Source of the DNA: DASPJQ01 sp035299065
Lineage (GTDB): Bacteria; Bacteroidota; Bacteroidia; Flavobacteriales_D; UBA2798
Direction of reading: 5' to 3'
Length of the DNA: 40,932 bases
NCBI GenBank assembly: GCA_035299065.1
Contig: DATGXI010000184.1
Location: 1-40,932, forward strand
In this document: in pieces, positions 15,218 through 22,982 of the stretch
Layout: every line of letters starts with the position of its first letter
How positions within the stretch are numbered: the first letter of the stretch is position 1
Notes under the pieces: model-generated
What the model was told of the DNA's origin: nothing
Database searches by the model: none
What the model saw: only the letters and a program-made list of their open reading frames with translations
Translations under genes and position numbers: made by a program

Positions 15218-15250
15218 GCTGCTGCTATTACTACTACTACTACTGCTGCT
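15218..15250 (+). repeat. Trinucleotide tract (GCT/ACT)
   Basis: Eleven triplets, three GCT, one ATT, five ACT and two GCT, lie between two convergent genes. A leucine-rich short frame across it is an artefact. It is a possible slippage site with no visible target. Confidence 0.7.
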
Positions 15251-15266
15251 TGCTCCGGCTACCAAT

Positions 15267-16868
15267 CTACTTCCACACAAAAACTTTTTTACCATACCCT
15301 GGCTCATTCACCACAATAAGGCAAGACCCATCAGGCAAAAGCTGGTGCTCATTTATTACCAGGCGGTTTTTACAGTAATAGCCCAATGGAACACGGCTTT
15401 CTGTATTCTCATGCAGGTCACATAAATACTTTTTTGTTGTTTTTTCACAGGTGGCATTAACCTGCACAAGCTTATACACCAGTTCTTTTTTACGGCTTTT
15501 ATCATTTACATAACGCTCATCGCGCGAAAAATCACCTTCTGCAAAACTGTTAAACAAAATGTCAATCCCTGTTTTAGCCGAAGGTTTGGCCATAAATGAG
15601 GCAAAAGGCACCACCGACTCGCTAATTTCCTGCATTTTGCCAATACGTGTGGTTTTTGCTTCAAAGGTTGAAGCGGGTAAACATGTAACAAAAACATCAC
15701 CGTAATCATAAGTGCGTTCTTCACCAGTTGCCTCCATACGGGTTGTGGTTAAATTAATTGCTCCAAAATTAAACCTGTTGGTTACTGGTGCATATGACAC
15801 CCAAATATGTTGTTTATACTGCTCACCCACTACGTACAAATTGCCTGCTCCGTCAAACAACACCTCTTTCAGGTAATAATTCATATCGCCATTTTTGCTT
15901 TCATCGGCACCTGGTACAAGGTTGGAGGCCGACACTTTAACATGATGTATTTCCAGCGAATTTGTGTCAAACGCAGCCGTAAAAACATTGAATAATTTTT
16001 CATTTTTTTCGCTCAGGCAATACCCGGCAACCTGCAATTCTCCCTTTTTATTCATGACCAGTTTTGCATCAACAATGTCCTGGTCAGGCAAGCCAAATTT
16101 TTCATTTTTCACATTGCCGGCTGCATCTAATTTCAACACCTTAAAGGGCGATGTTGTTCCGGCATTTGCATTGGCCCCTTTATCCTGGAATAAAAAATAC
16201 ATGCTGCCACCGGGACTCACAATTTCCTGCCTGAATTCACTGGTCACAGGCACATCACACAACGGTGAACGCTCAAGGTTCAGTTCATTGTTACAAAAGA
16301 AAAAATGCATGGTATAATTACCTGTTGGTTGCACATAAAAAGCACCGGGTGTAATTTGCGGTGTACAAAACCAAAAAACAACCCCATGGTTTTGTGTGCC
16401 CGAAACCTGAAAACCGTTAATGGCTGCCAGCTCCTCAAACCGGTTGGTATAGGTAAAATCCAGTATTTTTTTTGCTTCAGTACCTAATTCCAATGTTTGC
16501 GTATTTATTTCGTATACATAGTAAATAAGGCGGCTTGCCTTGCGCACATTGGCGGTATAAACTATATATAATTTGCTGTTGAGCATAAATGCAGCACAGG
16601 GCCACCGCTTTTCCTTGCCAAATTTTATCATTTTGTATTCATGCATCAATCCCGATTCGGTTTTTACCAGGGTAAGTTTTACCATTCCAGTTGGCGACAT
16701 AGCGCCATATGAAATAAATGCATTTTTTGCAGAATTGCCAATTAGCGTCATGGGTGCATGCTGCGTTTTTATTTCAATAACACCATTTGTCCGCTCAAAA
16801 ACCTGCGTGTTTTGGGCCGCCACTAAAAAATGATTTAGCAAAAAAACAAGTGAAAAAAGTATACGCAT
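15267..16868 (-). CDS. Secreted protein of unknown function
   Basis: The 533-residue protein has a clear signal peptide (MRILFSLVFLLNHFLVAAQ, cleavage after AAQ, typical of Bacteroidota). The mature part is rich in strands with recurring Y-x-V-Y, L-Y-V-V-G-E and F-x-x-D-G-x-G-N elements, as in beta-propeller or WD-like extracellular proteins. The block FDGAGNLYVVGEQY resembles a propeller blade edge. Several cysteines near the end (NATCEKTTKKYLCDLH) could form disulfides. It lacks a recognisable type IX sorting domain, so export by the Sec pathway into the periplasm or outer membrane is inferred. Convergent with the membrane protein at 14197-15153 and divergent from nuoA across 275 bp. Confidence 0.72.
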   Translation of the reverse strand: MRILFSLVFLLNHFLVAAQNTQVFERTNGVIEIKTQHAPMTLIGNSAKNAFISYGAMSPTGMVKLTLVKTESGLMHEYKMIKFGKEKRWPCAAFMLNSKLYIVYTANVRKASRLIYYVYEINTQTLELGTEAKKILDFTYTNRFEELAAINGFQVSGTQNHGVVFWFCTPQITPGAFYVQPTGNYTMHFFFCNNELNLERSPLCDVPVTSEFRQEIVSPGGSMYFLFQDKGANANAGTTSPFKVLKLDAAGNVKNEKFGLPDQDIVDAKLVMNKKGELQVAGYCLSEKNEKLFNVFTAAFDTNSLEIHHVKVSASNLVPGADESKNGDMNYYLKEVLFDGAGNLYVVGEQYKQHIWVSYAPVTNRFNFGAINLTTTRMEATGEERTYDYGDVFVTCLPASTFEAKTTRIGKMQEISESVVPFASFMAKPSAKTGIDILFNSFAEGDFSRDERYVNDKSRKKELVYKLVQVNATCEKTTKKYLCDLHENTESRVPLGYYCKNRLVINEHQLLPDGSCLIVVNEPGYGKKVFVWK

Positions 16869-17052
16869 ATCGTTCGTTTATTTGTGTTTATGTGTAATTG
16901 CAACGGCTAAATTATTATTGAGGCAATGAATTTTAAAACAGCTTAGCAAATAACTGATTTTAAAACTAAAGTTTAGGAACTAAATGTTTTAATTAACCTT
17001 TGTTAAAAACCATTAACATTTGTGCCTGAAACACTGGACTATACGCAGTCCT

Positions 17053-17069
17053 TTTAGAACGTTTCTAAA
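17053..17069. promoter_or_regulatory. Inverted repeat upstream of nuoA
   Basis: TTTAGAA, loop CGT, TTCTAAA forms a perfect 7-bp hairpin 75 bp upstream of the nuoA start. It could be an operator for the nuo operon; it lacks a T run, so a terminator is unlikely. Confidence 0.35.
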
Positions 17070-17095
17070 TAGCAATTCAGCTAAAAATACGAATC

Positions 17096-17121
17096 TTGAA
17101 TAGAGAAAAACCTTAATATTG
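17096..17121 (+). promoter_or_regulatory. Possible nuo operon promoter
   Basis: TAATATTG at 17114-17121 resembles TAnnTTTG with one mismatch. The same octamer is found before the TPR lipoprotein gene. TTG at 17096-17098 lies 15 bases upstream, which is shorter than usual. The box is 22 bases before the nuoA ATG. Confidence 0.3.
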
Positions 17122-17143
17122 TGGGAGAAATTTCACCCATTGT

Positions 17144-17509
17144 ATGAACGGTCCCGTAAATTACTTTCCCATTATTATTCAAGCAGGAGTTGCCATTGGT
17201 TTTGTGGCCCTTGTACTTGTTGTAACCCACCTTTTAGGTCCGCGCCTGAGAGCGAAAAACAAGGATTCCAATTTTGAGTGTGGAATCGAGTCAAAGGGCG
17301 ATGCGCGTTTCCCTGTATCGGTTAAGTATTTCATGACCGCTATTTTGTTTGTACTGTTTGATGTAGAGGTTATTTTCTTCTACCCATACGCAGTGAATTT
17401 CAAAGAACTACAGCTCGAAGGGCTTTTGGCAGTGACCATGTTTGTGGGCTTTTTCCTGGCTGGTTTTATTTATGTTTTGAAAAAAGGTGCCCTTGAGTGG
17501 GACAAATAA
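17144..17509 (+). CDS. nuoA: NADH-quinone oxidoreductase subunit A
   Basis: NuoA is a small membrane subunit of complex I beside the quinone-access region. The 121-residue protein has three hydrophobic helices: about 8-30 (IIIQAGVAIGFVALVLVV), 60-82 (YFMTAILFVLFDVEVIFFYP) and 92-114. It contains the family signature NFECGIE, and the conserved acidic residues in the FDVEVIFFYP helix. It is the first gene of a co-directional fourteen-gene run (A to N). NuoB starts 10 bp after its stop. Confidence 0.96.
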   Translation: MNGPVNYFPIIIQAGVAIGFVALVLVVTHLLGPRLRAKNKDSNFECGIESKGDARFPVSVKYFMTAILFVLFDVEVIFFYPYAVNFKELQLEGLLAVTMFVGFFLAGFIYVLKKGALEWDK

Positions 17510-17519
17510 TATTTGACGT

Positions 17520-18083
17520 ATGTCGAAAGAAAAAGAAAATAAAGACGCTAAGGGAACCGGTAAAGTTGAAGCATACAATGCTTCGGGTTACCAGCTTACC
17601 ATGCTTGAAAAAGTAATTGGTAATGCCCGCGCAAATTCACTTTGGCCATTGCCGTTTGCCACATCGTGCTGCGGTATTGAATTTATGGCCACTATGGGAT
17701 CAAACTATGACATGGCACGATTTGGCATGGAACGCATGTCTTTCTCACCACGCCAGGCTGATTTGCTGATTGTGGCAGGAACCATTTCTAAAAAACTTGC
17801 TCCCATTTTGCGCCAGGTTTATGACCAGATGGCCGAACCCAAATGGGTTCTTTCGGTTGGTGCCTGTGCAAGCAGTGGTGGTATTTTTGACACATACAGC
17901 GTGTTGCAGGGTATTGACCGCGTAATACCTGTTGATGTGTATGTCCCCGGTTGCCCACCACGTCCTGAGCAAATTCTTGACGGGGTTATGAAAATACAGG
18001 AGCTTACAAAAAACGAATCGTTCAGGAGACGTTATTCTGACGAATACAAAAATTTGTTGGAGAAATATAAACTTAACCACTAA
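17520..18083 (+). CDS. nuoB: NADH-quinone oxidoreductase subunit B
   Basis: NuoB holds cluster N2, the last iron-sulfur centre before quinone. All four cysteines are visible in the 187-residue product: the adjacent pair Cys50-Cys51 in TSCCGIEF, Cys116 in GACASSGG and Cys145 in VPGCPPRPE. The highly charged N-terminus (KEKENKDAKGTGK) is specific to this protein. It follows nuoA by 10 bp and precedes nuoC by 9 bp. Confidence 0.97.
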   Translation: MSKEKENKDAKGTGKVEAYNASGYQLTMLEKVIGNARANSLWPLPFATSCCGIEFMATMGSNYDMARFGMERMSFSPRQADLLIVAGTISKKLAPILRQVYDQMAEPKWVLSVGACASSGGIFDTYSVLQGIDRVIPVDVYVPGCPPRPEQILDGVMKIQELTKNESFRRRYSDEYKNLLEKYKLNH

Positions 18084-18092
18084 AACAGGGGC

Positions 18093-18596
18093 ATGGCACT
18101 TACAAACCAACAGGTAGCAACTGCATTGAACGAAGCTTTCCCGGGAGCTGTTTTAAAAACCGAAGAACCTTATGGCATGCTTACGCTTGAAATTTCCAAA
18201 GAAAAAATCAAGGACGTAATTACATGGCTTAAGAACGATGAAACACTAAAAATCCATTTCCTGACTCTATTGGGCGGTATGCACTACCCTGACGACAAAG
18301 GGAAAGAACTGGGTGTTGTCTATCACTTTCATAGCTTACAAAACAATTTCCGCCTGCGTTTAAAAACATTTTTCGCAATAGGCAATCCACATGTTCCAAC
18401 CATTACCGATTTATTTGAAACTGCTAACTGGCAGGAACGTGAAACGTTTGACTTCTTTGGAATCTGGTTTGATGGTCACCCCAACATGAAACGCATTTTG
18501 AACGAAGATGATATGGATTACCATCCAATGCGTAAAGAATACCAGTTGGAAGATGCTACACGCGAAGATAAGGATGACAGGTATTTTGGAAGATAA
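18093..18596 (+). CDS. nuoC: NADH-quinone oxidoreductase subunit C
   Basis: NuoC is a peripheral-arm subunit (30-kDa family) that packs against NuoD. The 167-residue protein ends with the family signature ERETFDFFGIWFDGHPNMKR, followed by a D-x-x-x-HPMRKEY-like block (DYHPMRKEYQL). The gene is separate from nuoD, unlike the fused nuoCD of E. coli. A 92-bp spacer, longer than most in the operon, separates it from nuoD and holds a 10-bp direct repeat. Confidence 0.96.
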   Translation: MALTNQQVATALNEAFPGAVLKTEEPYGMLTLEISKEKIKDVITWLKNDETLKIHFLTLLGGMHYPDDKGKELGVVYHFHSLQNNFRLRLKTFFAIGNPHVPTITDLFETANWQERETFDFFGIWFDGHPNMKRILNEDDMDYHPMRKEYQLEDATREDKDDRYFGR

Positions 18597-18602
18597 AATG
18601 AA

Positions 18603-18632
18603 ACACTTAAGTACACTTTAGGCCACTTAAGA
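18603..18632 (+). repeat. Three 10-bp direct repeats in the nuoC-nuoD spacer
   Basis: Three tandem 10-mers of the form ACACTTAAGT, ACACTTTAGG, CCACTTAAGA follow the nuoC stop by 6 bp. The 92-bp spacer shows no gene or clear terminator. Confidence 0.6.
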
Positions 18633-18688
18633 AAAAATTAAATCTTAAGGTATCTAAAGAATTCTAATGTGGTTAAAAAATATTTATA

Positions 18689-19912
18689 ATGAGTAAAGAC
18701 ATTAACATTCACAAAGCACCAGAGTTGCCCTCAACCGATACGATTGATGGTGAAATTGCCACGCTGAACCTGGGCCCTACCCATCCGGCTACACATGGTA
18801 TTTTTCAGAATATCCTGAAGGTTGATGGTGAACGGATTTTGTCATCAGAGCAAACAGTTGGATACATTCACCGTGCATTTGAGAAATTAGCTGAGCGCAG
18901 GCCTTACAACCAAATTACACCCATTACTGACCGTTTAAATTACTGCTCATCGCCCATCAACAACATTGGCTGGCATTTAACGGTTGAAAAATTAATACAG
19001 GCTGATATTCCAAAAAAAGTGGATTACATGCGTGTCATCATTATGGAATTGGCGCGTATTGCCGACCACCTGGTGTGCAATGCTGTAATTGGTGTTGATA
19101 CCGGAGCACTAACGGGCTTTACCTACATGTTCCAGGTACGCGAAGAGATTTACGATTTATTTGAAGCTGTTTGTGGTGCACGTTTAACAACAAACATTAG
19201 CCGCATTGGCGGATTTGAACGTGAATTTTCAAAAGACTTTCACAAGAAACTGGATAAATTCATTAAAACTTTCCCTGCGAAATTTGAAGAATTCAACAAC
19301 ATGCTGGCGCGTAACCGCATTTTTATGGACCGTTGCATGAAAGCAGGACCAATAAGTGCAAAACGCGCGTTGGATTACGGCTTTACAGGACCAAATTTAC
19401 GTGCAGCAGGTGTTGATTATGATGTGCGTGTAATGAACCCTTACTGCTCATACCAGGATTTTAAATTTGATGTTCCTATTGGAAAAGATGGCGACACCTA
19501 CGATCGTTTCATGGTAAGGCAGGAAGAAATTCGTCAAAGCTTTAGCATCATTAAACAAGCCCTTGCTGGAATGCCGGAAGGAAAACATTATGCCGATGTA
19601 CCGGAGTTTTATTTACCTCCGAAAGACGATGTATATACCAAAATGGAAGCCTTGATTTATCACTTCAAAATCATCATGGGAGAAACACCTGTGCCTGTTG
19701 GTGAAGTGTACCACAGCGTTGAAGGCGGAAACGGTGAGCTGGGATATTATTTGGTGAGTGATGGTGGACGTACCCCGTACCGCTTGCAGTTCCGCAGACC
19801 ATGCTTCATTTATTACCAGGCCTATCCTGAAATGATAACCGGGCAAGTGATAAGTGATGCCGTTTTGACACTGAGTAGTTTGAATGTGATTGCAGGCGAA
19901 CTTGACGCTTAA
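18689..19912 (+). CDS. nuoD: NADH-quinone oxidoreductase subunit D
   Basis: NuoD (49-kDa family) forms the quinone-binding cavity with NuoB. The 407-residue protein has the signature LNLGPTHPATHG near residues 27-38, with the conserved His pair lining the quinone site. GYIHRAFEKLAE and the C-terminal block (DAVLTLSSLNVIAGELD) are also conserved. Length fits. The 35-bp spacer to nuoE consists entirely of five degenerate heptads. Confidence 0.97.
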   Translation: MSKDINIHKAPELPSTDTIDGEIATLNLGPTHPATHGIFQNILKVDGERILSSEQTVGYIHRAFEKLAERRPYNQITPITDRLNYCSSPINNIGWHLTVEKLIQADIPKKVDYMRVIIMELARIADHLVCNAVIGVDTGALTGFTYMFQVREEIYDLFEAVCGARLTTNISRIGGFEREFSKDFHKKLDKFIKTFPAKFEEFNNMLARNRIFMDRCMKAGPISAKRALDYGFTGPNLRAAGVDYDVRVMNPYCSYQDFKFDVPIGKDGDTYDRFMVRQEEIRQSFSIIKQALAGMPEGKHYADVPEFYLPPKDDVYTKMEALIYHFKIIMGETPVPVGEVYHSVEGGNGELGYYLVSDGGRTPYRLQFRRPCFIYYQAYPEMITGQVISDAVLTLSSLNVIAGELDA

Positions 19913-19947
19913 TTATGAATTTTGAATAATGATTTTTGAATTGATTT
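19913..19947 (+). repeat. Heptad tract filling the nuoD-nuoE spacer
   Basis: The spacer between the nuoD stop and nuoE start is exactly 35 bp. It reads as five 7-bp units: TTATGAA, then TTTTGAA twice with TAATGAT between, ending TTGATTT. Unit identity is lower than in the other tracts, so this could be AT-rich sequence with chance periodicity. Confidence 0.5.
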
Positions 19948-20484
19948 ATGGGAGGACATAGTAATTATCATCCAAAAGCAACAGGCGTAAAGCCGCAATT
20001 CAGCCCAACAGCCATGGCTTTGGTTGAGCGCGTAATTAGCGAATATCCTGAAGGCAAACAAAAAAGCGCCATACTTCGTGTATTGCACATTGCCGAAGAG
20101 GAATTTGGCGGTTGGTTAAGCCCCGACACCATGGATTACGTTGCCGAAATTTTAAAAATCCAGCCAATTGAAGTTTATGAAGTAGCTTCTTTCTACACCA
20201 TGTTTAACATTGAGCCGGTTGGAAAAACAGTATTTGAAGTTTGCCGCACAGGACCATGCATGATTGAAGGCAGCGACAAATTAATTGAGCACATTGAAAA
20301 ACGACTGAATATTAAAGTGGGTGAAACCACTGCTGACGGAGCATTTACACTTAAAACAGCTGAATGTCTTGGAGCATGTGGGTACGCACCAATGTTGCAA
20401 TGCGGAAAACAATTCCACGAACATTTGACACCTGAAAAGGTGGATACATTGATTGACGAATACAGAGCTAAGCATAGAAATTAG
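19948..20484 (+). CDS. nuoE: NADH-quinone oxidoreductase subunit E
   Basis: NuoE carries the 2Fe-2S cluster N1a in the NADH-oxidising module. All four ligands are present in the 178-residue product: Cys99 and Cys104 (VCRTGPCMIEG), Cys140 and Cys144 (AECLGACGYAP). The N-terminal helical domain (ALVERVISEYPEGKQKSAIL) is of the normal thioredoxin-like 24-kDa type. No ribosome-binding site other than GGGAGG just inside the ATG region is visible. A heptad tract overlaps the stop codon. Confidence 0.96.
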   Translation: MGGHSNYHPKATGVKPQFSPTAMALVERVISEYPEGKQKSAILRVLHIAEEEFGGWLSPDTMDYVAEILKIQPIEVYEVASFYTMFNIEPVGKTVFEVCRTGPCMIEGSDKLIEHIEKRLNIKVGETTADGAFTLKTAECLGACGYAPMLQCGKQFHEHLTPEKVDTLIDEYRAKHRN

Positions 20485-20556
20485 ATTTGAGATGTGGGAT
20501 TTGAGAAACGGGACTTTTGAAGCCGCGTTTTTAAAGATTTGAGAAACCAATTAAGC
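20483..20556 (+). repeat. Composite heptad element, copy B, in the nuoE-nuoF spacer
   Basis: Four 7-bp units (AGATTTG, AGATGTG, GGATTTG, AGAAACG) start inside the nuoE TAG stop codon. They are followed by GGACTTTTGAAGCCGCG, a run of T, then GATTTGAGAAACC. This trailing motif is shared with copies at 858, 3653 and 24053. Confidence 0.75.
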
Positions 20557-20600
20557 AGACCAACAGAACACATTAATAGCTGTGTTAACCTGTGAAATCT

Positions 20601-20616
20601 GTGGCGAAAAAGAAGA
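20601..20616 (+). repeat. GTGGCGAAAAAGARGA repeat before nuoF
   Basis: GTGGCGAAAAAGAAGA lies 7 bp before the nuoF ATG. The same 16-mer with one change (GTGGCGAAAAAGAGGA) lies at 24189-24204 before nuoI. The purine-rich end probably serves as the ribosome-binding site in both. Confidence 0.65.
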
Positions 20617-20623
20617 ATAAATA

Positions 20624-21970
20624 ATGGGAAGAAAACTATTATTAGAACACATTAACGTACCGGGCATTGAAACCTACGAAGTATATCGCCAGAAAGGCGG
20701 TTACCGTTCGGTGGAAAAGGCGCTTAAAACAATGAGCCCCGACCAGGTACTGGAGGAAGTGAAAAAGTCGGGATTGCGCGGCCGTGGTGGTGCGGGTTTC
20801 CCAACTGGAATGAAATGGAGTTTCCTTGCTAAACCAGCAGGCGTTCCACGTTACCTTGTTTGCAATGCTGACGAAAGCGAACCGGGTACTTTCAAAGACC
20901 GCTTCCTTATGGAGTACATTCCTCACCTTTTGATTGAAGGAATGATCACTTCAAGTTATGCCCTTGGAGCAAATGTTTCATACATCTACATACGCGGTGA
21001 GTATATGTGGATTCTTGATATTCTGGAAAAAGCCATTGTTGAAGCACGCAACCACGGTTGGTTGGGTAAAAACATTCTTGGCTCAGGTTATGATTTTGAT
21101 TTGTTTGTTGCTCCCGGTGGTGGCGCCTATATATGTGGCGAAGAAACTGCATTACTTGAATCGCTCGAAGGAAAACGCGGTAACCCACGCATCAAACCTC
21201 CATTCCCAGCTGTTAAAGGTTTATGGGGATGTCCAACCGTTGTAAATAACGTTGAAACCATTGCTGCAGTTGTACCAATTATAAATGACGGTGGCGATGA
21301 ATATGCAAAAATAGGCATTGGAAAATCTACGGGAACAAAACTAATTTCAGCTTGCGGCAACATCAACAAAGGCGGTGTTTACGAAATTGAGTTAGGCGTT
21401 CCGGTTGAAGAATTTGTACTGAGTGATGAATATTGCGGAGGTATTAAAAACGGAAAAAAACTGAAAGCCTGTGTACCGGGCGGATCTTCAGTTCCTATTT
21501 TACCTCACTACTTGCTATACAAAACAGCTAAAGGAGAACAGCGTTTAATGACCTATGAAAGTTTGGCTGATGGTGGATTTGCTACCGGGTCAATGCTTGG
21601 TTCAGGTGGATTTATTGTATATGACGAAGACCAGTGCATTGTGAGAAACACCTGGAATTTTGCACGCTTTTATGCACATGAATCGTGCGGACAATGTTCG
21701 CCCTGCCGTGAAGGAACGGGATGGATGGAAAAGGTATTGCGCAGGCTTGAATATGGTACAGGAAATTTACGTGACATTACATTGCTTGAAGACATCAATA
21801 AGAAAATTGAAGGAAATACCATTTGTCCGTTGGGCGATGCTGCTGCCTGGCCTGTTGCCGCAGCCATCCGTCATTTTCGCGATGAATTTGAGTGGCATGT
21901 AAACAAACCCGAGGAAGCGCAAAAACGCAATTACGGTTTGGCAAAAGAACCTGTTGCTGTAACAGTGTAG
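20624..21970 (+). CDS. nuoF: NADH-quinone oxidoreductase subunit F
   Basis: NuoF oxidises NADH through FMN and passes electrons to 4Fe-4S cluster N3. The 448-residue protein has the NADH/FMN glycine loop GRGGAGFPTG at 53-62. NADESEPGTFKDR is at 81-93, and GAYICGEETALLESLEG at 167-183 is the second flavin-binding block. N3 ligands are Cys355, Cys358 and Cys361 (ESCGQCSPCREG) with Cys401 (ICPLGD). The spacer to nuoE is 139 bp, the second largest in the operon, and is filled by repeats. The purine-rich GAAAAAGAAGA precedes the ATG. Confidence 0.97.
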   Translation: MGRKLLLEHINVPGIETYEVYRQKGGYRSVEKALKTMSPDQVLEEVKKSGLRGRGGAGFPTGMKWSFLAKPAGVPRYLVCNADESEPGTFKDRFLMEYIPHLLIEGMITSSYALGANVSYIYIRGEYMWILDILEKAIVEARNHGWLGKNILGSGYDFDLFVAPGGGAYICGEETALLESLEGKRGNPRIKPPFPAVKGLWGCPTVVNNVETIAAVVPIINDGGDEYAKIGIGKSTGTKLISACGNINKGGVYEIELGVPVEEFVLSDEYCGGIKNGKKLKACVPGGSSVPILPHYLLYKTAKGEQRLMTYESLADGGFATGSMLGSGGFIVYDEDQCIVRNTWNFARFYAHESCGQCSPCREGTGWMEKVLRRLEYGTGNLRDITLLEDINKKIEGNTICPLGDAAAWPVAAAIRHFRDEFEWHVNKPEEAQKRNYGLAKEPVAVTV

Positions 21971-21974
21971 AAGT

Positions 21975-22016
21975 TTAATTGATAATTGATCATTGATAAT
22001 TGATAATTGACGAATG
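21975..22016 (+). repeat. Heptad tract running into the nuoG start codon
   Basis: Six consecutive 7-bp units occupy 21975-22016. Units two to five are ATAATTG or ATCATTG, the first is TTAATTG. The last is ACGAATG, whose final ATG is the nuoG start codon. The tract thus covers nearly the whole nuoF-nuoG spacer. Confidence 0.85.
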
Positions 22017-22982
22017 GCAAAAGTAACGATTGATGATATTGAAGTAGAAGTTGAGGATGGAACAACCATCCTGAACGCTGCGCGCAAAATTGGTGGCGAT
22101 GTAGTGCCACCGGCTATGTGCTATTACAGTAAGCTAAAAGGCAGCGGTGGTAAATGCCGTACCTGCCTTGTTGAAGTTGCTGCTGGGTCAACAAAAGACC
22201 CGCGTCCTATGCCAAAGCTGGTTGCATCCTGCTCTACCCCCATCATGGACGGCATGGTTGTAAAAAACAAAACAAGTCAGCGTGTATTTGAAAACCGCGC
22301 AGGTGTTGTAGAGTTTTTATTGATCAATCACCCGCTTGATTGCCCTATTTGCGACCAGGCAGGCGAATGTCATTTGCAGGATTTAGGTTTTGAAAATGGA
22401 AAAGAAGGAACACGTTACGAAGAGAAACGCAGAACCTTTGAACCTACCGATATTGGTCCGTATGTAAAACTGCATATGAACCGTTGTATTTTGTGCTACC
22501 GCTGTACCTACGTTGCCGACCAGTTAACCGATGGTCGTTCACATGGTGTAATTCACCGTGGTGATCATGCCGAGATAAGCACTTACATTGAAAAAGCCAT
22601 TGACAATGATTTTTCAGGTAACATAATTGATGTTTGTCCTGTAGGCGCTTTAACCGACAAAACATTCCGTTTTAAATCACGCGTGTGGTTTTTAAAACCC
22701 ATGCAGGCAAATTGCGAATGCAAAAAATGTTCGGGCAAAGCTGTGGTTTGGATGTATGGAAATGAAATTTTCCGTGTAACAGCACGTAAAGACCAATACG
22801 GTGAAGTTGAAGATGTGGATGGAAAACCAGGATGGATTTGCAACGAATGCCGTTTTGATAAAAAAGATGTTAGTAAGTGGACCATTGAAGGCCCGCGCCA
22901 CATCAACCGTCATTCGGTTATTTCGCAAAACCACTACGAATTAAAAGAACCTGATCATAAAAAAAATAAAGCGCTCAATTAA
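22014..22982 (+). CDS. nuoG: NADH-quinone oxidoreductase subunit G, short form
   Basis: NuoG carries the remaining iron-sulfur clusters of the electron-input module. The 322-residue product has the 2Fe-2S set Cys36, Cys48, Cys51, Cys73. The His106/Cys110/Cys113/Cys119 set (N5) follows in NHPLDCPICDQAGECH, and Cys158/Cys161/Cys164 with Cys208 form a 4Fe-4S set. A further set (Cys234, Cys236, Cys239, Cys276, Cys279) resembles the start of the molybdopterin-type domain. It then stops, so the roughly 500-residue Mo-bis-PGD-like domain of E. coli NuoG is absent. I believe this short form is general in Bacteroidota (recollection), so it is probably not a local truncation. The stop overlaps the nuoH ATG by one base (TAATG). 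Confidence 0.93.
   Translation: MAKVTIDDIEVEVEDGTTILNAARKIGGDVVPPAMCYYSKLKGSGGKCRTCLVEVAAGSTKDPRPMPKLVASCSTPIMDGMVVKNKTSQRVFENRAGVVEFLLINHPLDCPICDQAGECHLQDLGFENGKEGTRYEEKRRTFEPTDIGPYVKLHMNRCILCYRCTYVADQLTDGRSHGVIHRGDHAEISTYIEKAIDNDFSGNIIDVCPVGALTDKTFRFKSRVWFLKPMQANCECKKCSGKAVVWMYGNEIFRVTARKDQYGEVEDVDGKPGWICNECRFDKKDVSKWTIEGPRHINRHSVISQNHYELKEPDHKKNKALN

Noticed and set aside
15216..15425. Leucine-rich frame of 69 codons
   Set aside because: The poly-Leu start is the GCT/ACT triplet tract; the remainder is antisense to a real secreted-protein gene.
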